A stretch of DNA of 13,078 nt. Origin: Ignavibacteriota bacterium. GTDB lineage: Bacteria > Bacteroidota > Ignavibacteria > UBA10030 > SZUA-254. The position numbers were made by a program, and so were the translations under genes. The notes beneath the pieces are model-generated. The model saw only the letters and a program-made list of their open reading frames with translations, had not been told where the DNA came from and searched no databases. This document shows positions 7,095-13,078 of the stretch, one piece after another (the stretch's first letter is position 1; each line of letters starts with the position of its first letter). Where the stretch lies: contig JACPVN010000022.1 in the NCBI GenBank assembly GCA_016191715.1, positions 1 to 13,078 on the forward strand, read 5' to 3'.

Positions 7095-7124
7095 GCAGTA
7101 AACAATAAATATGTTGCAGTGAAC
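7093..7124. repeat. Direct repeats TTGCAGTRAAC, 21 bases apart
   Basis: TTGCAGTAAAC (7093-7103) and TTGCAGTGAAC (7114-7124) differ at one base and start 21 bases apart, close to two helical turns. TTGCAG occurs again at 7182-7187. They precede the beta-helix gene and could be a regulator binding site, or a coincidence in a short AT-rich spacer. Confidence 0.3.
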
Positions 7125-7132
7125 GTATGTGC

Positions 7133-7198
7133 CACGCACTTAAATATTCTCGGTCGTTTCTACTTTATGGTCAGATAGACCTTGCAGAAAAGTGCGTG
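7133..7198 (-). promoter_or_regulatory. Candidate structured leader element upstream of the beta-helix gene
   Basis: CACGCACTT (7133-7141) and AAGTGCGTG (7190-7198) form a perfect nine-pair closing stem. Inside, on the - strand, TTTCTGC can pair with GTAGAAA (one G-U), and GGTC with GACC around a TATCT loop. This nested pairing is followed by the terminator at 7066-7094 and then the ATG at 7030. That is the order of a leader RNA acting by attenuation, but the match to any known riboswitch is not convincing. A degraded mobile repeat with terminal inverted repeats is the main alternative. Confidence 0.3.
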
Positions 7199-7217
7199 TC
7201 ACAACTATTGGGTATTA

Positions 7218-7250
7218 GTAAAACGGATTCGGAAAATTCTGATGAAGCGG
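7218..7250 (-). pseudogene. Eleven-codon relic of a T9SS sorting-domain motif
   Basis: Two bases after the TAA of the barrel gene, in another frame, the - strand reads PLHQNFPNPFY before a TAA at 7215-7217. This matches the hallmark opening of T9SS C-terminal sorting domains in this group (LxQNYPNPFNPxT), present intact in the cargo gene at 10742-12820 as LDQNYPNPFNPVT. No start codon or further domain sequence follows. It is probably what remains of a deleted cargo gene or of a recombination between cargo genes. Confidence 0.42.
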
Positions 7251-7252
7251 GT

Positions 7253-9052
7253 TTATAATTTGAACACAACTGCTAACTTAAAATTCTGTAAATATTCATC
7301 GAAGTCTGTCCCTTCCTGAATATTGAAAAATCCCATCGCATCTATTTGAAAGTTCGACGTCGGGTCGAAGCCGATTCCATACGTCAGGTATGTTCTTGTC
7401 TCGGCATTTACCCGATGTTCGCTTCGGGAAGAATATTTATTGTCCTGAATACTCAGATTGATTGTCCCGTCGCCCCTGTTTGTTTTCTCGGTGTATGGTT
7501 GGGAATCAGTAATCTGTTTGGCGTCATCCGTCGTCGAGGAAATGTATTGAAATACGGAACCGATGCGTAACTTCCATTTCAGGTCTTCGGAAAATTGATA
7601 TTCTACAGCAACCGGCAACGTAAGAAAACTTGAACTGACTTTATATGTTCTGTTCGCAGTTATTTTCGACGTTGTCGTCCTGAGATAATCGTACCAATCG
7701 GTAACGTTATCAAGAGTTGTGTAGTCAAATGTCGTTTTCAGTTCATCCGAATAGTTTGTTTCACGCTTCAGTGACGAAAGAGAATATGACGCGCCTATTC
7801 CAAGATAGACACCGTCACTCAACGGTTTATTTGTTCTGATGTCAACGGAATAGCGATTCCGTGTTCCGGTTCCGTTATCGTTGATTGCAGTCATCATTGT
7901 CGAGACTTGCTTTGTATCATTCTGCGCGCCGGAAGTTCCGTCATTCAAAATATCGGTACTCGAACTGTTGCTCAAATTGGAATTCGTAAAATCAAATGAT
8001 TCGAACGCGGCGTTCACTCCGAAATGAACATAGCCGCTGTTTCTTCGTTCGTGTTCTTCATCAAAGTTATACCGCACCGAACCTCCGAAACCGAAAGCAT
8101 TCCCGCTTTCTCCTTGTGTATAATTGTATGTTTCATTCTCAGTAAAACTATTGACATACACTACATTTCTCGGATTGAAATATGTTTCATCCCCCTGATA
8201 TTTGTCATGCACAGTATTTGTATTTTCGATTGTATTGAAGCGCATATCTGCACGGACTTCATATTCTCCAAACACTCTCATTGCCGATACGCCTAACCGG
8301 AGAAACGGGCTTTCATAGGTATTGGAATAATCCCCTCGCTCGCCCCATTTTAAACGGGAATAACCCGAATCTGTATAAAACTCGTCAACGGAACGGTTGA
8401 ACGTTGGAGACCCCCATGATGAACCTTGCAATAAACCTTGCCCGGTTCCGTACGAACCCATCGCTTGGTTTCCTTCATTGAAGTAATTGCCAAGGGTAAA
8501 CTTCAATCCTATTGTATAATCTTTCAAGTCATAACTATTATTAAACACGAACGAATAGGCATCATAATCGGATAAGGAAGATTGTTTTTGAGAAATCGCT
8601 CTCTTCAAATCATACAGGTCGTTGTTGTCCTGGTCGAGATATTCTGTGTACTCCGATTGCAGTTCACCTTGTCCGTACGTATAACTATTCCCGTTCAGGT
8701 CGGAATTAATAGAGAGAAAATTCGGAACCTTCGATTTTTCAAATCGCAAGAGTAAGGCAGTCCAGAGATTTTGCACAATTGGATTTTTCCGTGAGACTCC
8801 CAGCAAGTATTCGTTACTCGCAGAAGACCCTGTTTCGGAAGATGTAAAAGCCCGGAGACTTGTGTTGCTGAGATTCGTGTAGAGCCGTAAACTATCAACA
8901 AACTGAAGTTCAATCGGGTCATAGACCAAATCCAAATCATCGAAGATAATGCCGCCGAGCGAGAGACTTCGAAACGATTGCGGTTCTTGTGCTGTTGCAG
9001 TAGCAACAAAGAGAACGACAAATAAAACGATGGTAAAAATATTAGTTTTCAT
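7253..9052 (-). CDS. Putative outer-membrane beta-barrel protein
   Basis: This encodes 599 residues from ATG 9052. An ATG two codons earlier (9058) is only two bases from the AGG of AAAGGA (9061-9066), while 9052 gives an eight-base spacing. MKTNIFTIVLFVVLFVATATA is a signal peptide with an A-T-A cleavage site before QEPQ. The mature protein is rich in Tyr, Asn, Ser, and Thr with repeated alternating strands (for example GVYLGIGASYSLSSLKRE, WKLRIGSVFQYISS, TYLTYGIGFDPTSNFQIDAMG) and ends in strand-like KLAVVFKL. This is the look of an outer-membrane barrel, but no named family is recognised, and the terminal residue is Leu rather than the common Phe or Trp. It starts 17 bases after the lipoprotein gene, so the two are very probably one transcript. 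A terminator lies about 160 bases downstream. Confidence 0.75.
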   Translation of the reverse strand: MKTNIFTIVLFVVLFVATATAQEPQSFRSLSLGGIIFDDLDLVYDPIELQFVDSLRLYTNLSNTSLRAFTSSETGSSASNEYLLGVSRKNPIVQNLWTALLLRFEKSKVPNFLSINSDLNGNSYTYGQGELQSEYTEYLDQDNNDLYDLKRAISQKQSSLSDYDAYSFVFNNSYDLKDYTIGLKFTLGNYFNEGNQAMGSYGTGQGLLQGSSWGSPTFNRSVDEFYTDSGYSRLKWGERGDYSNTYESPFLRLGVSAMRVFGEYEVRADMRFNTIENTNTVHDKYQGDETYFNPRNVVYVNSFTENETYNYTQGESGNAFGFGGSVRYNFDEEHERRNSGYVHFGVNAAFESFDFTNSNLSNSSSTDILNDGTSGAQNDTKQVSTMMTAINDNGTGTRNRYSVDIRTNKPLSDGVYLGIGASYSLSSLKRETNYSDELKTTFDYTTLDNVTDWYDYLRTTTSKITANRTYKVSSSFLTLPVAVEYQFSEDLKWKLRIGSVFQYISSTTDDAKQITDSQPYTEKTNRGDGTINLSIQDNKYSSRSEHRVNAETRTYLTYGIGFDPTSNFQIDAMGFFNIQEGTDFDEYLQNFKLAVVFKL

Positions 9053-9069
9053 TTTCATATCCTTTAAAA

Positions 9070-10437
9070 TTATTGAACAAGTATATTATCAATCCAGGCG
9101 GCATCCTGACCGGAAGCAATCGAACCATCTTTGCTGTATTCCCACATTAATGTTACTGTACCGGTACCATAATAGGAAAGTGAATATGAGGTCCACCCAA
9201 TCTCGCCCCCCATTGTTTGATAGAGTGATCCGTTAATATAAAATCTGAGTTTATCACAACATCCTTCAGAAGAGACTTTATAATAGAAGGAAATAGTTTT
9301 CGTTCCGGTAAACGATAAACTAGTTTGAATAATTGAAGATTGACTGTTATTTATCGCTCCGGAACGCACACAGTACGTCCCTGAATATGGGCTTGCACTA
9401 GAAATATTCCAGGAGGCATTCCCGCTCGAAGACCAGTTTATTGGAATACTTCCTGATTCAAATCCTTCATTCAATGAAGAGGTTTGTTTTGTGATTGTAA
9501 TACTTCGAACATTGGAGCGTGGTGTCGTGTCAACCTGATTATATCCTTTTACAAAATAGTAATACATCGAGTCAAACTTCAGATAATTTGTATCTCTGTC
9601 AGTAAATGTTGTTACGTTCGCACTTACCGAATCAATCAAGGTAAAAGGACTTGTCGTTGAGCGTCTATAAATCCTGAAAACATTCTCACCAGTCGAATTA
9701 TCTGTCCAATCAAAACGCACTTGTCGCTCCGGGCTTAGTTGTTGAATTGAAAAAATATTCGGGGCGTTCATCGTGTACTGATAATAAATAGTTGATGAAG
9801 AAAATGCTGTTGATTCGTATGGACTGAATGCCTGAATTCTGTACGTGTACGTCGTTAGATTTTGTACATTGGTATCGGTATATGTTAGAGTTGTGAGCGA
9901 AGCGATTCTGGAAAATGAACCAGAGTTCACCGAACGATCCAGCGTATATTGGGTTGCTGATTCCGCCGTTTTACTCCAACTAATAACAATGCTTTTCGGT
10001 GGACGTATCTGAAAACTTAACGGCGGTGGTTCAAAACGGGGAGTTTTTATTGTCACGGTATCCATCCGGTGTGTCCCCTGTTTCAGCACACTCGCTATCA
10101 TGTATTTATAATACGTGTTTTGAGCGAGTGTTGTATCGGTGAAAGAGCCCGTAGTACTTTTATCAATTACTTTCATCAATCCGTTGTTCTTATATATTTT
10201 ATACGCGAGGAATGTCGCATCGGAACTTGGTTGCCATGTTATTGTCGCCCGTCTCGATTGGATATTTCCGTTCGTATATCCTGTTGAGTAATTAACTCCC
10301 GTCATAAGCACAGTTCTGTTTATTACTGGAGCGGAAGATGGCACAGATAAGTTATGTTGGACTACTCCTATCTGCCCGTCATCGTTGCACGATAACAGTA
10401 CAACGACAAGAAATAAAATAGTAATGAATTTATACAT
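9070..10437 (-). CDS. Surface lipoprotein with three FN3 domains and a jelly-roll (adhesin-like) C-terminus
   Basis: This encodes 455 residues. MYKFITILFLVVVLLSC is a lipoprotein signal peptide with Cys17 as the lipidated residue. The following NDD is acidic, as in signals that send lipoproteins to the cell surface in Bacteroidota. FN3-like domains lie at about 58-133 (RATITWQPSSDATFLAYKIYKN), 137-222 (SIVISWSKTAESATQYTLDRS), and 224-317 (QVRFDWTDNSTGENVFRIYRR). Residues 323-455 form a MAM/cleaved-adhesin-like jelly-roll, with 'NEGFESGSIPINW' at the start and 'WEYSKDGSIASGQDAAWIDNI' at the end. There is no T9SS domain, as expected for a lipidated protein. The start is well supported by AAGGAG seven bases upstream. 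It is first in a two-gene operon with the barrel gene, suggesting a surface partner, ligand binder, or adhesin; no enzymatic motif is seen. Confidence 0.85.
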   Translation of the reverse strand: MYKFITILFLVVVLLSCNDDGQIGVVQHNLSVPSSAPVINRTVLMTGVNYSTGYTNGNIQSRRATITWQPSSDATFLAYKIYKNNGLMKVIDKSTTGSFTDTTLAQNTYYKYMIASVLKQGTHRMDTVTIKTPRFEPPPLSFQIRPPKSIVISWSKTAESATQYTLDRSVNSGSFSRIASLTTLTYTDTNVQNLTTYTYRIQAFSPYESTAFSSSTIYYQYTMNAPNIFSIQQLSPERQVRFDWTDNSTGENVFRIYRRSTTSPFTLIDSVSANVTTFTDRDTNYLKFDSMYYYFVKGYNQVDTTPRSNVRSITITKQTSSLNEGFESGSIPINWSSSGNASWNISSASPYSGTYCVRSGAINNSQSSIIQTSLSFTGTKTISFYYKVSSEGCCDKLRFYINGSLYQTMGGEIGWTSYSLSYYGTGTVTLMWEYSKDGSIASGQDAAWIDNILVQ

Positions 10438-10444
10438 TGTGTTT

Positions 10445-10450
10445 CTCCTT
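10445..10450 (-). promoter_or_regulatory. Strong ribosome binding site of the lipoprotein gene
   Basis: AAGGAG on the - strand lies seven bases before ATG 10437. It is one of the clearest Shine-Dalgarno sites in the window and fixes this start. Confidence 0.75.
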
Positions 10451-10668
10451 AATTAGTATTGGTTATTAGTTGTTCAATCTGACAGTTTTTTTTGTAGCGT
10501 TACAACTCCGGTAAACAGGCGCCGTACACGCAGTCCGGTTTATCGGATTTACATTTTTAAATTATCGAAAGCAGTCAGTTCATGTTCATGGATTACAAAA
10601 ATCAAAGTAATAATTTCCCGCGAGTATGCTGAAAAAAAATCATTAAAACAATTTTACACTCTCTCCGT

Positions 10669-10694
10669 GGTGTCGGAAGTTTCCTTCCGACACC
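10669..10694. repeat. Perfect 11-base inverted repeat, possible weak terminator or REP-like palindrome
   Basis: GGTGTCGGAAG (10669-10679) and CTTCCGACACC (10684-10694) flank a TTTC loop. It lies 47 bases past the stop of the cargo gene, where a terminator is expected, but no T-run follows on the - strand. It may instead be a dispersed palindromic repeat or an mRNA-stabilising hairpin. Confidence 0.5.
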
Positions 10695-10741
10695 GCATCT
10701 GCAAATTGAATGGTGTGAAATTCACTGCCTCCACTCCGCTC

Positions 10742-12820
10742 TTACCGCATCAACACCAACTTCTTCATATCACTAAACGTTCCCGCCTGAATACGGTACA
10801 TATATATTCCGCTCGGTAATGCGGAGGCATCGAACGGAACCTCGTGCGAACCTGCAGTTTGTTCTCTATTTACCAATGACGCTACTTGTTTACCGAGTAT
10901 GTCATACACACCGAGTGTAACATAACTTTGAACGGGTAATTGATAACGAATAACTGTTACGGGGTTGAAGGGGTTGGGATAGTTTTGGTCAAGCGTGAAT
11001 TGTGTGGGAAGTTGTGAACGTGAATTATCTTCGACTGAATTAGGAATAAAGCGACCTATTCTGAGTTTACATTGGCTTATGTCCGGGTTTTCTATTCTCA
11101 CTGCACCTTTACCATTTAATGCAAAAGAATTTGATTCAATTATTAATGAATCGTTAAGAGTAGGAAGATTCGTCGCGTCCCATTGTATGGTGATAGGATA
11201 GTTACAACTCCGAAAAGCAATAGTAAACTGTGTATCTCTCATGGTATCTGCTAATTCTAACATCTTGTTTGACGTAAACCTTGCATCAAATATACACTCT
11301 GGAGGAAGAGGAGGAAGTTCATATTTCCGCGGATCAATTGTTGAATCCTTCGGCCCGTAAAATAACGATTGTCCTCCTCCATAAGCATCCCAGAAAAGCA
11401 ATGTATTGAATCTGACTAAAATGTTGGGTGAAATGCAATACGATGAATACCAAGGAGATCTTCCGTTTCCGTTCATAGCTCGAACTCGGTAATAATAATT
11501 ATACCTGACTGGTAACGCCTGTTGTAACTTCCATGAAGTTTTTGTCAGTGTTGTATCTCTGATTATTGTGCTAAAGTCAGCGTTTGTATCTATTTGAACT
11601 TGATATTCATCTGCCCCTGCCGCTAAATGCCACCGAAGCGTTGGCTTGAACGATAGCCCGACACTATCTTTCTTATATGAAAATATTTTTGGCGCCTGCG
11701 GTAAAGAATCAGGATGGAAAATATCCACACCATCAATATAAAAGCCGTATCCCCCTGCAGGGTCGTAACGATCATAAGTTGCATTTATTGCAAAGCTGAA
11801 CTGAACGCGTTTATTACTGTATTTTGCAGGAACTGGTATTTGAACGGTTGTCCACGATGTATTTACAGTATAGGGACCTGCGAGTGGAGTTGATTCGAAA
11901 TTACCCCATCTGCCTCCGCCGGAATCCGTTCTGATATGGACTGTTGCATTGACGTTATTTTGCAGATACAAAGAATACTTAAAACGAAAACGAATTTCTT
12001 CTCCAATATTAATTATCGGTAATTGGATGGCAGGAGTAATTAATCTGGCTGTATATGTATCATTCGGAATGTTCCCATTGAGAATAGTCCCTGCAATATT
12101 TGTATCACTGTATGCAGGTACAAGAGTAGAAGAACCAATCTGCCATAAAAAATTAGAACAGGTCCATTTATTGTGATATGTCGATGGTAATGTCGAGTCT
12201 ACTTCAAAATCCCATGCAGATGGGAATATCGCGCTTCTTTGTGTGCGCACTATACTTATGTCATCTACGTACCAACCTGGGCCGCCAGCAGGGTCGTAAC
12301 GATCATAAGTTGCTATAAACGTAAAACCTATTTTTACTCTTTTTCCTGCAAACTTTGTTAACTCCACCGAACTATGAGTCCACGGCGAATAAGCAGTTGT
12401 ATAATTTAACGTTATTCCTGTCCATGGACCAAAGTTCCCTCCACCTGTATCAATAGCCATTTGAATTGATGCATTGACATTATTAGCGCGACTGAACCAT
12501 GAATAATATCGCAGACGCAACTCATCTTGTGATGAGATCGAAGGAAGATTAATAGGTTTTGTTATTAGCCGAGTTGTATATGTTTGATTTGGAATATTTT
12601 CATTGAGCAGAGTCCCGGCTATATTGGTTCCGTTGTAGGCGGTGACTATAGTTGATGAACCTATCTGCCACAATCCATTATCAACAGTCCAATTGCTTGA
12701 CCCATGTTCAAAATCGTCGAAGAAGATGGTCGAATCTGTGCTTTGCGCGCTCAAACAGATAATGCTACTCAACAGTAGAATGGTAATTGTCGAAACATAA
12801 ATTGTATATTTTGTACACAT
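10742..12820 (-). CDS. T9SS cargo protein with tandem jelly-roll domains, FN3, and C-terminal sorting domain
   Basis: This encodes 692 residues from ATG 12820, chosen because GGAG sits six bases upstream; the ATG at 12832 has no ribosome binding site and overlaps that GGAG. The signal peptide ends near ICLSA (about residue 25). Two related jelly-roll domains lie at about 32-192 and 202-368. Each opens with an F/W-rich stretch and LWQIGSST, and each closes with ATYDRYDPAGG and a Y(V/I)D motif. An FN3-like domain follows at about 376-466, then a region with YGGGQSLFYGPKDSTIDPRKY and LPPLPPECIFDARF that I recall only from secreted proteins of this group. The end, about 606-692, is a T9SS sorting domain (QNYPNPFNPVTVIRYQLP, YDILGKQV, GIYMYRIQAG, KKLVLMR). 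The protein should be exported by Sec, then secreted and anchored by T9SS. It is probably adhesive or carbohydrate-binding; no catalytic motif is seen. Confidence 0.9.
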   Translation of the reverse strand: MCTKYTIYVSTITILLLSSIICLSAQSTDSTIFFDDFEHGSSNWTVDNGLWQIGSSTIVTAYNGTNIAGTLLNENIPNQTYTTRLITKPINLPSISSQDELRLRYYSWFSRANNVNASIQMAIDTGGGNFGPWTGITLNYTTAYSPWTHSSVELTKFAGKRVKIGFTFIATYDRYDPAGGPGWYVDDISIVRTQRSAIFPSAWDFEVDSTLPSTYHNKWTCSNFLWQIGSSTLVPAYSDTNIAGTILNGNIPNDTYTARLITPAIQLPIINIGEEIRFRFKYSLYLQNNVNATVHIRTDSGGGRWGNFESTPLAGPYTVNTSWTTVQIPVPAKYSNKRVQFSFAINATYDRYDPAGGYGFYIDGVDIFHPDSLPQAPKIFSYKKDSVGLSFKPTLRWHLAAGADEYQVQIDTNADFSTIIRDTTLTKTSWKLQQALPVRYNYYYRVRAMNGNGRSPWYSSYCISPNILVRFNTLLFWDAYGGGQSLFYGPKDSTIDPRKYELPPLPPECIFDARFTSNKMLELADTMRDTQFTIAFRSCNYPITIQWDATNLPTLNDSLIIESNSFALNGKGAVRIENPDISQCKLRIGRFIPNSVEDNSRSQLPTQFTLDQNYPNPFNPVTVIRYQLPVQSYVTLGVYDILGKQVASLVNREQTAGSHEVPFDASALPSGIYMYRIQAGTFSDMKKLVLMR
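11757..12313 (-). repeat. Exact 26-base repeat marking an internal domain duplication
   Basis: Positions 11757-11782 and 12288-12313 are identical over 26 bases, 531 bases (177 codons) apart and in the same frame. Both encode the core of ATYDRYDPAGG near the end of each jelly-roll domain. The surrounding DNA is diverged, so this block is either strongly conserved or was recently converted. Confidence 0.8.
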
Positions 12821-12826
12821 AGTTTT

Positions 12827-12830
12827 CTCC
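12827..12830 (-). promoter_or_regulatory. Ribosome binding site deciding the start of the T9SS cargo gene
   Basis: GGAG on the - strand is six bases before ATG 12820 and overlaps the upstream ATG at 12832. It therefore favours the downstream Met, which also leaves a more usual signal peptide. Confidence 0.65.
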
Positions 12831-12861
12831 ATAGTTTATTTTTGTAAGAAAAATCAGTTAT

Positions 12862-12891
12862 AAAAAGGCTCTCATTACCCTGAGAGCCTTT
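12862..12891 (-). terminator. Rho-independent terminator of the edge T9SS cargo gene
   Basis: AAAGGCTCTCA (12864-12874) and TGAGAGCCTTT (12881-12891) pair over 11 bases around a six-base loop, followed on the - strand by TTTTT. It lies 17 bases after the stop of the gene at the right edge and 41 bases before the ATG of the next gene. The + strand side is also T-rich, so it could work in both directions. Confidence 0.88.
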
Positions 12892-12908
12892 CTTCCTTTT
12901 TATTAAAA

Positions 12909-13078
12909 TCACCGCATCAGTACCAACTTTTTCACATCACTAAATTTCCCCGCCTGAATCTTATAAATATAGATTCCGCTTGGCAAGAATGAAGCATCGA
13001 ATGTCGCGTCGTGCCAGCCAGCGGTTTGTTCTCCATCAACCAACAATGTTACTTGTTTTCCGACCATGTCATAGATGC
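12909..13078 (-). CDS. C-terminal T9SS sorting domain of a gene continuing past the right edge
   Basis: Only the last 55 codons and the stop (TGA, 12909-12911) are in the window. They read IYDMVGKQVTLLVDGEQTAG...FDASFLPSGIYIYKIQAG...KKLVLMR, the closing half of a T9SS type A sorting domain. It closely resembles the end of the neighbouring cargo gene (YDILGKQVASLV...PSGIYMYRIQAG...KKLVLMR), and the DNA is also visibly similar, so the two genes share a recent domain ancestor or have exchanged this end. The gene's function cannot be judged because everything before the sorting domain lies outside the window. A terminator follows directly. Confidence 0.9.
   Translation of the reverse strand, partial: IYDMVGKQVTLLVDGEQTAGWHDATFDASFLPSGIYIYKIQAGKFSDVKKLVLMR

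Larger units (their letters stand above)
10438..10741. other. Intergenic region (304 bases) between the T9SS cargo gene and the lipoprotein gene
   Basis: There is no credible gene here. It holds the AAGGAG ribosome binding site, a short palindrome TTGTA-GCGT-TACAA (10492-10505), a ten-base inverted repeat TCCGGTAAAC (10507-10516) / GTTTATCGGA (10538-10547) with one G-T pair, a perfect 11-base inverted repeat (10669-10694), and GTGAA-A-TTCAC (10715-10725). The promoter of the lipoprotein/barrel operon should lie here, but I cannot point to a convincing one. Confidence 0.6.

Noticed and set aside
7031..7135. N-terminal extension of the beta-helix gene to an ATG at 7135
   Set aside because: It would translate through a strong terminator hairpin and lacks a signal peptide, while the internal Met at 7030 begins a clean signal peptide with a usable ribosome binding site.
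7142..7198. Short - strand reading TRTFLQGLSDHKVETTENI, faintly like the end of a tyrosine recombinase
   Set aside because: It has about 19 codons, misaligned spacing around the expected GHxxxxTT motif, and no upstream catalytic residues. Too weak to call an integrase remnant.
7133..7198. A c-di-GMP or other known riboswitch
   Set aside because: The closing stem and CACGCAC string are only superficially similar. The conserved internal loops of known classes are not visible.
1..13078. CRISPR array, tRNA, rRNA, or insertion sequence
   Set aside because: No regularly spaced direct repeats of CRISPR size, no cloverleaf or rRNA sequence, and no transposase reading frame was found by reading both strands.

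Overview
The window looks like an accessory stretch of a genome from the FCB group, most likely Ignavibacteria or a close relative in Bacteroidota. The evidence is two C-terminal type IX secretion (T9SS) sorting domains of the QNYPNPFNP...GIYxYxIQAG...KKLVLMR kind, a DUF4159 plus DUF4175 gene pair, fibronectin-III and jelly-roll surface proteins, and moderate GC. No tRNA, rRNA, CRISPR array, or recognisable transposase gene is visible.

Left part (1-4216, + strand). This is the tail of an operon. The 3' end of a DUF4159 gene is followed by a small putative antitoxin gene and a MazF/PemK-type toxin gene that overlap by ATGA. The toxin is cut to 54 codons, about half normal size. A large DUF4175 membrane/coiled-coil gene begins 14 bases later. 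Its reading frame carries an in-frame TAG after codon 980, and the same frame then stays open for 155 more residues of matching coiled coil. The intact protein would be about 1136 residues, so this is a single-codon disruption, a sequencing error, or a readthrough site.

Middle (4217-4387). The operons converge here. The gap holds a rho-independent terminator with an overlapping alternative hairpin, then two compact palindromes that resemble REP-like mobile repeats.

Right part (4388-13078, all - strand). This is an envelope/surface region. In transcription order it holds the sorting-domain end of a T9SS cargo gene cut by the window edge, a terminator, a T9SS cargo with two duplicated jelly-roll domains, a 304-base gap, a fibronectin-III surface lipoprotein followed 11 bases later by a putative outer-membrane beta-barrel, a terminator/leader region, and a secreted beta-helix multidomain protein that lacks a T9SS sorting domain. 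The lipoprotein and barrel are probably co-transcribed and may act together at the cell surface; this is inferred from spacing only.

The best candidates for something unusual are the amber codon in DUF4175, the decayed toxin-antitoxin pair wedged in its operon, the leader before the beta-helix gene (paired stems, terminator, short gap to ATG), and an 11-codon relic of a T9SS sorting motif in the same leader. I do not see a clearly new multi-gene system.
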